Assembly: GCF_009734425.1 (NCBI RefSeq)
Contig: NZ_CP046455.1
Span: 620,001 to 684,000 of the forward strand
DNA: 64,000 bases
Source: Corynebacterium occultum
Lineage (GTDB): Bacteria > Actinomycetota > Actinomycetes > Mycobacteriales > Mycobacteriaceae
Direction of reading: 5' to 3'
The translations under genes were made by a program, and so were the position numbers. The first letter of the stretch is position 1. Each line of letters opens with the position of its first letter. This document shows positions 8,188 through 16,958 of the stretch, piece after piece. The notes below the pieces were generated by a model, which worked only from the letters and a program-made list of their open reading frames with translations, made no database searches and was not told where the DNA came from.

Positions 8188-9699
8188 ATGATCGACCACC
8201 AGGTGCGTACCCGCCGTTCAGCTGAGGAGTTCCCCAAGGAGGAGCACCTCGCCTACAAGATCGCCCGCGTTGCCGCTGATCCCGTGGAGGTGCCGGAAGA
8301 CACCCGTGAGATGATCATCAACCGCATCATCGACAATGCCGCTGTCTCCGCGGCTTCTGTCCTGCGTCGCCCGGTCACCGTTGCCCGCCGTCAGGCTGAG
8401 TCGCATCCGGTTTCCGCTTCCGGTGCCGCCGTTTTCGGCATCCCGGGCAGCTTCTCCGCTGAGTGGGCTGCCCTGGCCAATGGTGTGGCAGTGCGTGAGC
8501 TGGATTTCCACGACACCTTCCTGGCCGCCGAGTACTCCCATCCCGGTGACAATATCCCCCCGATCCTGGCGGCTGCCCAGCATGCCGGCGCGACCGGACG
8601 TGACCTGATTCGTGGCCTGGCCACCGGTTATGAGATTCAGGTGGATCTGGTCCGCGGCATGTGCCTGCATGAGCACAAGATCGACCACGTCGCCCATCTC
8701 GGTCCTTCTGCGGCTGCCGGTATCGGCACCCTGCTGAACCTGGATGTGGAGACCATCTACCAGGCCATCGGACAGGCTTTGCACACCACCACCGCCACCC
8801 GCCAGTCCCGTAAGGGTGAGATCTCCTCCTGGAAGGCTTTCGCCCCGGCGTTTGCCGGCAAGATGGCCATTGAGGCCGTGGACCGTGCGATGCGCGGGGA
8901 GGGTGCACCTTCCCCGATCTGGGAGGGTGAGGATGGTGTCATCGCCTGGCTGCTCTCCGGCCCGGATCATGAGTACACCATTCCGCTGCCGGGGGAGGGT
9001 GAGGAAAAGCGCGGCATCCTCGACACCTACACCAAGGAACATTCCGCGGAGTACCAGTCCCAGGCCCCGATCGATCTGGCCCGCCGCATGGGCGAACAGC
9101 TCGCCGCCGAAGGAAAGAACCTCAGTGAGGTGGAGTCCATCGTCCTGCACACCAGTCACCACACCCATTATGTGATCGGTACCGGATCCAACGACCCGCA
9201 GAAATTTGATCCGGACGCCTCCCGGGAGACCCTGGACCACTCCATCATGTACATCTTCGCGGTGGCGCTGGAGGATCGTTCCTGGCATCACGGGCACTCC
9301 TACTCCCCGGAGCGGGCACACCGTCCGGAGACCATTGAACTGTGGCAGAAGGTCTCCACCGTCGAGGATCCGGAGTGGACCCGCCGCTACCACTCCACCG
9401 ACCCGAAGGAGAAGGCCTTCGGTGCCAGAGCCGTGATCACCTTCACCGATGGCACCGTCGTCGAGGATGAGCTGGCGGTGGCCGACGCTCACCCTCTGGG
9501 CGCCCGCCCCTTCGCCAGGGAGCAGTACATCCAGAAATTCCGGACCCTGGCTGAGGGGGTCATCGCCGAAGAGGAGCAGGAGCGCTTCCTCAAGGCGGTG
9601 CAGTCCCTCCCGGATCTTGAGGACCTGCGGGAACTTAATATCGAGCTGACCTCCGAAGTTCTGTCCCAGGCTCCCGACACCGGAAAGGGCCTGCTCTGA
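8188..9699 (+). CDS. prpD: 2-Methylcitrate dehydratase
   Basis: This 503-residue protein of the MmgE/PrpD family dehydrates 2-methylcitrate to 2-methyl-cis-aconitate in the methylcitrate cycle that disposes of propionyl-CoA. Recognisable family stretches are [12 protein letters not shown] near residue 45, [21 protein letters not shown] near 105, and [19 protein letters not shown] in the C-terminal half. CAGGAG stands 8 bp before the ATG. The stop overlaps the prpB start (TGATG), so the two are translationally coupled. It is the first gene of prpD-prpB-prpC, under the probable PrpR operator. Confidence 0.95.
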   Translation: MIDHQVRTRRSAEEFPKEEHLAYKIARVAADPVEVPEDTREMIINRIIDNAAVSAASVLRRPVTVARRQAESHPVSASGAAVFGIPGSFSAEWAALANGVAVRELDFHDTFLAAEYSHPGDNIPPILAAAQHAGATGRDLIRGLATGYEIQVDLVRGMCLHEHKIDHVAHLGPSAAAGIGTLLNLDVETIYQAIGQALHTTTATRQSRKGEISSWKAFAPAFAGKMAIEAVDRAMRGEGAPSPIWEGEDGVIAWLLSGPDHEYTIPLPGEGEEKRGILDTYTKEHSAEYQSQAPIDLARRMGEQLAAEGKNLSEVESIVLHTSHHTHYVIGTGSNDPQKFDPDASRETLDHSIMYIFAVALEDRSWHHGHSYSPERAHRPETIELWQKVSTVEDPEWTRRYHSTDPKEKAFGARAVITFTDGTVVEDELAVADAHPLGARPFAREQYIQKFRTLAEGVIAEEEQERFLKAVQSLPDLEDLRELNIELTSEVLSQAPDTGKGLL

Positions 9700-10616
9700 T
9701 GGCCGGCCTCTTCTCCTCCACGGTGACACCGACGGAGCGTCGTCAAGCATTCCGGGCGGGATTGAACTCCGGCAAGATCCAGCGCATGCCGGGCGCCTTC
9801 TCCCCGCTGGTGGCACGCACCATCCAGGAAGCCGGTTTTGAGGGTGTCTATGTCTCCGGCGCGGTCCTGGCCGCTGACCTGGCCCTTCCTGATATCGGGC
9901 TGACCACCCTGAGCGAGGTGGCCGGTAGGGCCCGCCAGATCGCCCGTTCCACCGATCTGCCGGTGCTGGTGGATGCGGACACCGGTTTCGGTGAGCCGAT
10001 GTCCGCGGCCCGGACCGTCAGCGAACTTGAGGATGCCGGGGTGGCCGGCTGTCACCTTGAGGATCAGGTCAATCCCAAGCGCTGCGGTCACCTCGACGGC
10101 AAGGAGGTCGTGCCGACCGATCTGATGCTGCGTCGCATCACGGCGGCCGTCAATGAGCGTCGCGATGACTCCTTCGTGATCTGTGCGCGTACCGACGCCG
10201 CGGGGGTTGAGGGCATCGACGCCGCCATCGAGCGTGCCAAGGCCTACGCCGATGCCGGTGCCGACCTGATCTTCACCGAAGCGCTGCATACCCCGGCGGA
10301 GTTCGAGAAGTTCCGGGCCGCGGTGGATGTGCCCCTGCTGGCGAATATGACCGAATTCGGTAAGACCGAGCTGCAGACCGCCCAGACCCTGGAGGAGATC
10401 GGCTATAACGCCGTGATCTACCCGGTGACCCTCCTGAGGATCGCCATGGGCCAGGTGGAATCCGCCCTGCAGGACATTGAACGCAGCGGTGACCAGACTG
10501 GCTGGATCGACCGTATGCAGCACCGCTCCCGCCTCTATGAACTGCTGCGCTACAACGAGTACAACGCCTTCGACCAGCAGGTGTTCACCTACTCCGCGGA
10601 CAACTACCCCAGCTAA
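9699..10616 (+). CDS. prpB: Methylisocitrate lyase
   Basis: This 305-residue enzyme of the isocitrate lyase superfamily cleaves 2-methylisocitrate into pyruvate and succinate. The catalytic loop motif appears as KRCGH within NPKRCGHLDGKEVV, and Mg-binding acids are visible in VLVDADTGFGEP and HLEDQ. Length fits PrpB rather than the longer isocitrate lyase. It overlaps prpD by one base and is followed after 65 bp by prpC, which has its own good ribosome binding site (GAAGGACGG). Confidence 0.95.
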   Translation: MAGLFSSTVTPTERRQAFRAGLNSGKIQRMPGAFSPLVARTIQEAGFEGVYVSGAVLAADLALPDIGLTTLSEVAGRARQIARSTDLPVLVDADTGFGEPMSAARTVSELEDAGVAGCHLEDQVNPKRCGHLDGKEVVPTDLMLRRITAAVNERRDDSFVICARTDAAGVEGIDAAIERAKAYADAGADLIFTEALHTPAEFEKFRAAVDVPLLANMTEFGKTELQTAQTLEEIGYNAVIYPVTLLRIAMGQVESALQDIERSGDQTGWIDRMQHRSRLYELLRYNEYNAFDQQVFTYSADNYPS

Positions 10617-10681
10617 AACCCCTGTACGCAGCACCCTCCAACCCCCAGATCGAACCCCTTAACTGAAGGACGGAAAACCTC

Positions 10682-11824
10682 ATGAGCAATGAAACCGAAA
10701 TCCGCAAGGGCCTGGCCGGTGTCGTCGCCGACTACACCGCTGTCTCCAAGGTCGTCCCGGAGACCAACTCGCTGACCTACCGGGGTTACCCGGTGCAGGA
10801 ACTGGCCGCGGAGTGCACCTTCGAGGAGGTGGCCTACCTCCTCTGGGAGGGGGAGCTGCCCACCGCCGAGCAGCTCGAGCAACGCAATGCCGAAGGCAAG
10901 GAGCTGCGCAAGCTCGATCCGGACCTGATCAAGCTGATCGATGTCCTCCCCACCACCTGCCACCCCATGGATGTGCTCCGCACCGCAGTGTCCTACGTGG
11001 GCACCAAGGACCCGGAACCCTTCACCACCAGTGAGCAGCACATCCGTGGCATCGGCCTGAATCTGCTGGCCCAGCTGCCCACCGCGGTGGCCTATGACAT
11101 CCGGCGCCGCGCGGGACAGGAGTTCATCGAGCCCTGCCTCGACCGTGGCTTCGCCGAGAACTTCCTCTACATGGTCTTCGGTGATGAGGAAGGCTCCCCG
11201 GCCAATAGCCCGGAGGACATCAAGACCTTCGAGCAGTCCCTGATCCTCTACGCCGAGCACTCCTTCAACGCCTCCACCTTCACCTCCCGGGTGATCACCT
11301 CCACCCGCTCGGACGCCTACTCCGCCATCACCGGCGCGATCGGGGCGCTGAAGGGGCCCCTGCATGGTGGTGCCAATGAGTTCGTCATGCACACCATGCT
11401 CGAGATCGATGATCCCGCCAAGGCCGCGGACTGGGTGAACAACGCCCTGGACAACAAGGACCTGATCATGGGATTCGGTCACCGTGTCTACAAGAAGGGT
11501 GACTCCCGGGTTCCGACCATGGAGGCCGCATTCAGGGAGCTGGCCGCACGCAAGGACGGTCAGAAGTGGGTCGAGATGTACGACATCATGGCGGAGACCA
11601 TGGATGGCCGCACCGGCATCAAGCCGAACCTGGACTTCCCCTCCGGGCCCGCCTATCACCTGCTCGGCTTCGAGGTGGAGTTCTTCACCCCGCTGTTCGT
11701 CCTGGCTCGGGTCACCGGCTGGATCGCCCACATCGTGGAGCAGTACTCCAGCAACGCCCTGATCCGCCCGCTCTCCGCCTACAACGGGGCACCCCAGCGC
11801 TCCGTGGCGGATGCCGACCGTTAG
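10682..11824 (+). CDS. prpC: 2-Methylcitrate synthase
   Basis: This 380-residue enzyme of the citrate synthase family condenses propionyl-CoA with oxaloacetate. Catalytic stretches are GPLHGGANE (His near residue 225) and GFGHRVYKKGDSR (His near 265), with IKPNLDFPSGPAY in the C-terminal part. The short type II-like length and place behind prpD and prpB support methylcitrate rather than citrate synthase; activity with acetyl-CoA is common in the family. The next gene is pyc, whose oxaloacetate product is the co-substrate. Confidence 0.94.
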   Translation: MSNETEIRKGLAGVVADYTAVSKVVPETNSLTYRGYPVQELAAECTFEEVAYLLWEGELPTAEQLEQRNAEGKELRKLDPDLIKLIDVLPTTCHPMDVLRTAVSYVGTKDPEPFTTSEQHIRGIGLNLLAQLPTAVAYDIRRRAGQEFIEPCLDRGFAENFLYMVFGDEEGSPANSPEDIKTFEQSLILYAEHSFNASTFTSRVITSTRSDAYSAITGAIGALKGPLHGGANEFVMHTMLEIDDPAKAADWVNNALDNKDLIMGFGHRVYKKGDSRVPTMEAAFRELAARKDGQKWVEMYDIMAETMDGRTGIKPNLDFPSGPAYHLLGFEVEFFTPLFVLARVTGWIAHIVEQYSSNALIRPLSAYNGAPQRSVADADR

Positions 11825-11897
11825 GCCCTGAGCCTTTCCCCCGGCAAAATTCATCCGAAAGTTAAGTCTGCAAACAATGTGACCGATACCCGGCATT

Positions 11898-11914
11898 CGC
11901 ATGATCTACATGCG
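11898..11914. promoter_or_regulatory. Palindrome in the pyc promoter region
   Basis: CGCATG-N5-CATGCG is a perfect inverted repeat 70 bp before pyc, directly followed by a TATGCT that could be a -10 element (11916-11921). A regulator binding here would block or contact RNA polymerase. The regulator is unknown. Confidence 0.4.
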
Positions 11915-11983
11915 TTATGCTGGGTTTCGTAATTTGTCTCACAATATTAGTGGAATCATCGTTCTAGGAAAGGATTACCCAAA

Positions 11984-14900
11984 GTGGTAACGAAACAGCT
12001 GCCGACCTTCACCAAGGTTCTAGTCGCCAACCGTGGTGAGATTGCGGTCCGCGCATTCCGTGCCGCCAATGAGACGGGTGCTCAGACGGTCGCCGTATAT
12101 CCCCGTGAGGACCGGAGCTCCTTCCACCGCAGCTTCGCCTCCGAGGCCATGCGTATCGGTGTCGAGGGCTCCCCGGTCAAGGCGTATCTCGACATCGACG
12201 AGATCATCCGGGCCGCGAAAAAGACCGGTGCTGACGCGGTTTACCCCGGTTATGGTTTCCTTTCCGAGAAGGCACAGCTGGCACGGGAATGTGCCGAGAA
12301 CGGCATCACCTTCATCGGTCCCAGCCCAGAAACCCTGGATCTGACCGGTGACAAGGCCAAGGCGGTCTCCGCCGCCCGCAAGGCCGGCCTTCCCACCCTG
12401 GAGGAATCCGAGCCCAGCGATGACATCGCGGTCCTGGTTGAGCAGGCCGAGGGGCAGGTTTACCCCCTCTTCGTCAAGGCCGTGGCTGGCGGCGGAGGCC
12501 GTGGCATGCGCTTCGTCGAGAAGCCCGAGGACCTGCCCCAGCTGGCGGCGGAGGCCTCCCGTGAGGCTGAGGCCGCTTTCGGTGACGGCAATGTCTACAT
12601 CGAGCGTGCGGTGCTCAAGCCGCAGCACATCGAGGTCCAGATCCTCGGTGACCACACCGGGGACGTCATCCACCTCTATGAGCGGGACTGCTCCCTGCAG
12701 CGTCGCCACCAGAAGGTCGTGGAGATCGCCCCGGCCCAGCACCTGGATCCGAAGCTGCGGAAACAGATCTGTGCCGACGCGGTCAAGTTCTGCAAGTCCA
12801 TCAACTACTACGGTGCCGGCACCGTGGAATTCCTCGTTGATGAGCAGGGCAACCACGTCTTCATCGAGATGAACCCCCGCATCCAGGTCGAGCACACCGT
12901 CACCGAGGAAATCACCGGTGTGGACCTGGTCAAGTCCCAGATCCACATCGCGGCCGGTGCCACCCTGAAGGAGCTGGGCCTGACCCAGGACTCCATCAAG
13001 GTTACCGGTGCCGCCCTGCAGTGCCGCATCACCACCGAGGATCCCTCCAACGGTTTCCGCCCCGACACCGGCACCATCACCGGTTACCGTTCCCCGGGCG
13101 GTGCCGGTGTGCGTCTCGACGGCGCGTCTTCCCTGGGCGGCGAGATCTCCGCGCACTTCGACTCCATGCTGGTCAAGATGACCTGCCGTGGTGCCGACTT
13201 CGACACCGCCGTGACCCGCGCCCAGCGGGCCCTGGCTGAGTTCCACGTCTCCGGCGTGGCCACCAACATCGGTTTCCTGCGGAGCCTGCTGCGCGAGGAG
13301 GACTTCCAGAGTCGCCGTATCTCCACCGACTTCATCAAGGAACATCCCCACCTGCTGGCTGCCCCGCCGGCCGTGGATGTACCGGGTCGGATCCTGGACT
13401 TCCTGGCGGATGTCACCGTCAACAAGCCCAATGGCGACAACCCCGTCGACATCCGCCCGGCCACGAAGCTGCCGCTGATCGACGACCAGGACTCCGTGCC
13501 GCGTGGTTCCCATGACCTGCTGCGTGACCTGGGTCCGAAGAAGTTCGCCGAGGCCCTGCGCAAGCAGGACGCCCTGGCAGTCACCGACACCACCTTCCGT
13601 GACGCCCACCAGTCCCTGTTGGCCACCAGGGTGCGTTCCACCGCCCTGGTCAAGGCCGCTGAGGTTGTCTCCCGCACCACCCCGGAGCTCTTCTCCGTGG
13701 AGGCCTGGGGCGGCGCCACCTACGATGTGGCGATGCGCTTCCTCCACGAGGACCCCTGGGAGCGACTGGATTCGCTGCGTCAGGCGATGCCGAACATCAA
13801 CATCCAGATGTTGCTGCGGGGCCGCAACACCGTCGGTTACACCCCTTACCCGGACAATGTCGCCCGGACCTTCGTCAAGGAGGCCGCTGACTCCGGGGTG
13901 GACATCTTCCGCATCTTCGACGCCCTCAATGACGTCTCCCAGATGCGGGCCGCCATCGACGCCGTCCTGGAGACCAACACCACCGTCGCCGAGGTTGCCA
14001 TGGCCTACTCCGGCAACCTGTTGAATCCCAATGAGAATATCTACACCCTCGACTACTACCTGAAGCTGGCCGAGGAGATCGTGGGCACCGGTGCCCACAT
14101 CCTCGCCATCAAGGACATGGCGGGCCTGCTGCGCCCCGCTGCGGCCACCAAGCTGGTCACCGCCCTGCGCAAGGAATTCGACCTGCCGGTGCACGTGCAC
14201 ACCCACGACACCGCCGGTGGCCAGCTGGCCACCTACCTGGCCGCCGCCAACGCCGGGGCCGACGCCGTCGACGGTGCCTCCGCACCGATGTCCGGCACCA
14301 CCTCCCAGCCCTCCCTCTCCGCGATCGTCGCGGCCTTCGCCAACACCTACCGCGACACCGGCCTCTCCCTGGATGCCGTGGGTGACCTGGAGCCCTACTG
14401 GGAGGCCGTGCGCCAGGTCTACGCCCCCTTCGAGGCCGGCATCCCCGGCCCGACGGGGCGTGTCTACCGCCACGAGATCCCAGGTGGTCAGCTCTCCAAC
14501 CTGCGAACCCAGGCCAACGCCCTGGGGCTGGGGGACCGCTTCGAGCTGATCGAGAACGCCTACGCGGATGTCAATGAGCTGCTGGGACGACCCACCAAGG
14601 TCACGCCCTCCTCCAAGGTGGTCGGCGACCTGGCACTCCACCTGGTCGGTGCCAGCGTCAGTGTCGAGGACTTCGCCAAGGACCCGCAGCAGTACGACAT
14701 CCCGGACTCCGTCACCGCCTTCCTCCGCGGTGAGCTGGGCACCCCGCCCGGTGGCTGGCCTGAGCCCTTGCGCACCCGTGCGCTGGCGGGCCGCGCCGAG
14801 AAGGAAACCCACATGGTGGAGGTTCCGGACGAGGAGCTGCCGAACCTGGAGTCCGAGGATCACAAGACCCGCCGGGATTCCCTGAACCGCCTGCTCTTCC

Positions 14901-15397
14901 CGAAGCAGTTCGAGGAGTTCCAGGAACATCTGCGCCTCTTCGGCAATATCTCCGCACTCGATGACCGTGAATTCCTCTACGGACTCAAGGAGGGTGTGGA
15001 GACCGTCATCCGCATCCCGGGTGAAACTCCGTTGGTGGTCCGCCTGGACGCCATCGGCGAACCGGATGACAAGGGCATGCGTCGGGTGGTCTGCAATGTC
15101 AACGGCCAGATCCGCCCCCTGCAGGTCCGTGACCGCAGCGTGGAGTCCGTCACCGCCACCGCGGAAAAGGCTGACCCGAAGAACAAGGACCATGTGGCTG
15201 CACCTTTCTCCGGTGTCGTCACCATCTCCGTCGAGGAGGGCGCCGAGGTCAGCGCCGGTGATCCGGTGGCCGTGATCGAGGCCATGAAGATGGAGGCCAC
15301 CATCACCGCCACCCGTGACGGCAGGATCTCGCGGGTGGTGCTCAAGCAGCCCGAGAAGGTCGAGGGCAATGATCTGCTGGTCGTGATCGAGGACTGA
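11984..15397 (+). CDS. pyc: Pyruvate carboxylase
   Basis: This 1137-residue single-chain biotin enzyme carboxylates pyruvate to oxaloacetate. Order: biotin carboxylase at about residues 8-460 ([18 protein letters not shown]-grasp loop VKAVAGGGGRGMRF, FIEMNPRIQVEHTVTEE), carboxyltransferase at about 530-830 (TDTTFRDAHQSLLATR with metal-binding Asp, HVHTHDTAGGQ), and a C-terminal biotinyl domain with EAMKM, the biotin-accepting lysine being Lys-1102. Start is GTG with GGAAAGGA 10 bp upstream. It is monocistronic: 159 bp behind prpC and followed by a strong terminator. Its lysine is a substrate of BirA encoded at 30807. Sequence is close to C. glutamicum Pyc throughout. Confidence 0.97.
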   Translation: MVTKQLPTFTKVLVANRGEIAVRAFRAANETGAQTVAVYPREDRSSFHRSFASEAMRIGVEGSPVKAYLDIDEIIRAAKKTGADAVYPGYGFLSEKAQLARECAENGITFIGPSPETLDLTGDKAKAVSAARKAGLPTLEESEPSDDIAVLVEQAEGQVYPLFVKAVAGGGGRGMRFVEKPEDLPQLAAEASREAEAAFGDGNVYIERAVLKPQHIEVQILGDHTGDVIHLYERDCSLQRRHQKVVEIAPAQHLDPKLRKQICADAVKFCKSINYYGAGTVEFLVDEQGNHVFIEMNPRIQVEHTVTEEITGVDLVKSQIHIAAGATLKELGLTQDSIKVTGAALQCRITTEDPSNGFRPDTGTITGYRSPGGAGVRLDGASSLGGEISAHFDSMLVKMTCRGADFDTAVTRAQRALAEFHVSGVATNIGFLRSLLREEDFQSRRISTDFIKEHPHLLAAPPAVDVPGRILDFLADVTVNKPNGDNPVDIRPATKLPLIDDQDSVPRGSHDLLRDLGPKKFAEALRKQDALAVTDTTFRDAHQSLLATRVRSTALVKAAEVVSRTTPELFSVEAWGGATYDVAMRFLHEDPWERLDSLRQAMPNINIQMLLRGRNTVGYTPYPDNVARTFVKEAADSGVDIFRIFDALNDVSQMRAAIDAVLETNTTVAEVAMAYSGNLLNPNENIYTLDYYLKLAEEIVGTGAHILAIKDMAGLLRPAAATKLVTALRKEFDLPVHVHTHDTAGGQLATYLAAANAGADAVDGASAPMSGTTSQPSLSAIVAAFANTYRDTGLSLDAVGDLEPYWEAVRQVYAPFEAGIPGPTGRVYRHEIPGGQLSNLRTQANALGLGDRFELIENAYADVNELLGRPTKVTPSSKVVGDLALHLVGASVSVEDFAKDPQQYDIPDSVTAFLRGELGTPPGGWPEPLRTRALAGRAEKETHMVEVPDEELPNLESEDHKTRRDSLNRLLFPKQFEEFQEHLRLFGNISALDDREFLYGLKEGVETVIRIPGETPLVVRLDAIGEPDDKGMRRVVCNVNGQIRPLQVRDRSVESVTATAEKADPKNKDHVAAPFSGVVTISVEEGAEVSAGDPVAVIEAMKMEATITATRDGRISRVVLKQPEKVEGNDLLVVIED

Positions 15398-15426
15398 TCT
15401 GGCTCCGGAATGCCTGATTGAAAGGG

Positions 15427-15476
15427 CGCGGTGTCGGTACTTCCCTGGGTGGGGGAGTGCCGGCACCGCGTTTTTT
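15427..15476 (+). terminator. Rho-independent terminator of pyc
   Basis: CGCGGTG at 15427 pairs with CACCGCG ending at 15470, and the stem continues inward with G-U pairs to about 18-20 bp. Six Ts follow directly. Confidence 0.92.
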
Positions 15477-15520
15477 CTGCCCGTTGAGCAGGAGATTCCG
15501 GGGTGGGGGAAAATAGTTTG

Positions 15521-15561
15521 CGATACATCGTTGACTTTAAGATATGTCACGATATATCGTT
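15521..15561. promoter_or_regulatory. Repeated 12-mer operator of the PadR gene
   Basis: CGATACATCGTT (15521-15532) and CGATATATCGTT (15550-15561) are direct copies 29 bp apart; the second contains the perfect palindrome CGATATATCG. A TTGACT at 15531-15536 with a TATCGT about 18 bp further could be the promoter, so both copies would overlap it. PadR-type repressors usually bind palindromes at their own promoter. Confidence 0.6.
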
Positions 15562-15627
15562 AATTTTATCAGCGGTGCCCCGGCAAACAGATTGGGACAC
15601 CAACCCCACCCCAGAAAGGCTCCTAAC

Positions 15628-16200
15628 ATGAGCTACGCACATAACCACCACAACTGCCGTGATCTTGAAGGCAGCGGACACGGACCCCATCACGGTTGCG
15701 GATTCGGCCGCCGCGGCCACCACGCCCGTCGCCACCGCGGCGGCGGGGGAGGCTACGGCCGGGGTCGCGGAGGAAGGGCGGGGCGCGGTGACCTCCGCAA
15801 TGTCATCCTCCACCTGCTCCAGCAGTCCCCGATGCACGGCTACCAGCTGATCAGCCTGATCGGGGAGCGCACCAACAGTCAGTGGACCCCGAGCCCCGGC
15901 GCCATCTACCCGACGCTCAGCCTCCTTGAGGATGAAGGCCTGATCACCATCACCACCGACTCCGGACGCAAGCTGGCCACCCTCACTGAGGAGGGTGCCC
16001 AGTTGGTCACCGAGAATGAGACGCAGTGGTCTCAGATCCTGGACAGCTACGCACACCCCCAGGATCCCCAGGACCCGCATTTCCGGGGCCGCGAGGCGAT
16101 GTTCCGCTTAAAGCGCGCCGTCAAGGCCACCGGTGAAGCGGACCGTGAGAAGATCATCGGGATCCTGAACCGGGCAGCCGCGGAGATCGAGGAACTCTAG
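15628..16200 (+). CDS. PadR-family regulator with His/Gly/Arg-rich N-terminus
   Basis: This 190-residue protein starts with about 55 residues rich in His, Gly and Arg (HNHH, GHGPHHGCGFGRRGHH, then GGGGGYGRGRGGR), which could bind metal or nucleic acid. The PadR winged helix follows at about 55-135 (VILHLLQQSPMHGYQLI, GAIYPTLSLLEDEGLI), with a C-terminal dimerisation helix. Ribosome binding site AGAAAGG lies 9 bp before the ATG. Repeated CGATA(C/T)ATCG boxes precede the gene. No transporter or other obvious target is adjacent, so it may mainly control itself plus a distant target. Confidence 0.88.
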   Translation: MSYAHNHHNCRDLEGSGHGPHHGCGFGRRGHHARRHRGGGGGYGRGRGGRAGRGDLRNVILHLLQQSPMHGYQLISLIGERTNSQWTPSPGAIYPTLSLLEDEGLITITTDSGRKLATLTEEGAQLVTENETQWSQILDSYAHPQDPQDPHFRGREAMFRLKRAVKATGEADREKIIGILNRAAAEIEEL

Positions 16201-16233
16201 CTCCGCCTGCTTATCCGCCCCTTCCCGACCAGA

Positions 16234-16737
16234 CTAGGAGGTGGGGAAGCGGTAGATCATGGCTGCGGTGCCCAGGGCGGCACGATCCTCGTAGACCTGG
16301 AAACCGAGCATCAGGTAGAGATCGCGGGCACGTTCATTGCCCTCATCAACAGCCAGGGAAACCGCCGGGGCACCCGCCTGGTGGGAGGCATCCAGGATCT
16401 CACGGATCAGTCTGGTGGCCAGGCCCCGGCCGGAGTAACGCTTCTCCACCGCGATGGCCAACTCGGGAATATCCGTGTCGATGAAACCGTAGCGGGGGCG
16501 ATTGTTGTCCCCGGCGCGCAACCAGACGGCACCGGCCGGAACCCCCGCCGGACTGAAGGCGACCAGCCCCCCTTGATCCGGGGTCCAGAAGTCGACGTAG
16601 TTCCGGCGGTCCTTGAGGAAGGTTTCGCTGACCCGGCGGGTTTCATCACCGAGCACATCGGTCAGATAGAACATGCGCGCCAGGAATGTCCGGTCCGATT
16701 CGGTGGCCGGGCGGATGAGGAACTCAGAACTCTCCAT
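16234..16737 (-). CDS. GNAT-family N-acetyltransferase
   Basis: This 167-residue protein has the GNAT fold. The acetyl-CoA pyrophosphate loop is seen in EKRYSGRGLATRLI near residue 100, and the late strand-helix pair in LAVDEGNERARDLYLMLGFQVYED. Substrate is unknown. It converges on the PadR gene and has no partner on its strand. Confidence 0.85.
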   Translation of the reverse strand: MESSEFLIRPATESDRTFLARMFYLTDVLGDETRRVSETFLKDRRNYVDFWTPDQGGLVAFSPAGVPAGAVWLRAGDNNRPRYGFIDTDIPELAIAVEKRYSGRGLATRLIREILDASHQAGAPAVSLAVDEGNERARDLYLMLGFQVYEDRAALGTAAMIYRFPTS

Positions 16738-16894
16738 GACTAAAGAATCTTAGTCCCTGCCGGGATGATTAATGCAGTTCCGGGACCGGAGAATCATGGC
16801 GGCCCAGGTTGGAAGGCCCGTAGTCGGCGACCTGGCTGGCCGGGGGGACAGATACTTAGGAAAATGATGTACCCCACATGCTGTGCCAGTGGCG

Positions 16895-16930
16895 AAGAAA
16901 CCCCCACCGAAGTTCTTTCTCGGTGGGGGT
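16895..16930 (-). terminator. Terminator of accBC
   Basis: Read on the minus strand, a CCCCCACCGA arm and a TCGGTGGGGG arm form a 10-bp stem with a 9-10 nt loop, followed by TTTCTT. It lies about 30 bp beyond the accBC stop. Confidence 0.85.
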
Positions 16931-16941
16931 TAGCTCGGCTC

Positions 16942-16958
16942 GGGGGGGGGGGGGGGGG
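16942..16958. repeat. Homopolymer of 17 G
   Basis: Seventeen consecutive G bases abut the accBC stop codon (C17 on the coding strand). It lies between stop and terminator. The length may be uncertain because such tracts are prone to sequencing and replication slippage. Confidence 0.9.

Noticed and set aside
8521..8541. Possible lipoamide or citrate-type second operon in the prp region
   Set aside because: Only one copy of each methylcitrate gene is present, and nothing suggests a second set.
11825..11983. CRP/GlxR site (AATGTGACC) before pyc
   Set aside because: Only a half site; the other arm lacks TCACA at the right distance.
15427..15476. Possible riboswitch behind pyc
   Set aside because: The structure is one long stem with six Ts, which is an ordinary terminator.
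12020..15550. Frame of 1176 codons opposite pyc
   Set aside because: It is Gly/Asp/His-rich and repeats the mirror pattern of the real gene. Pyc is certain.
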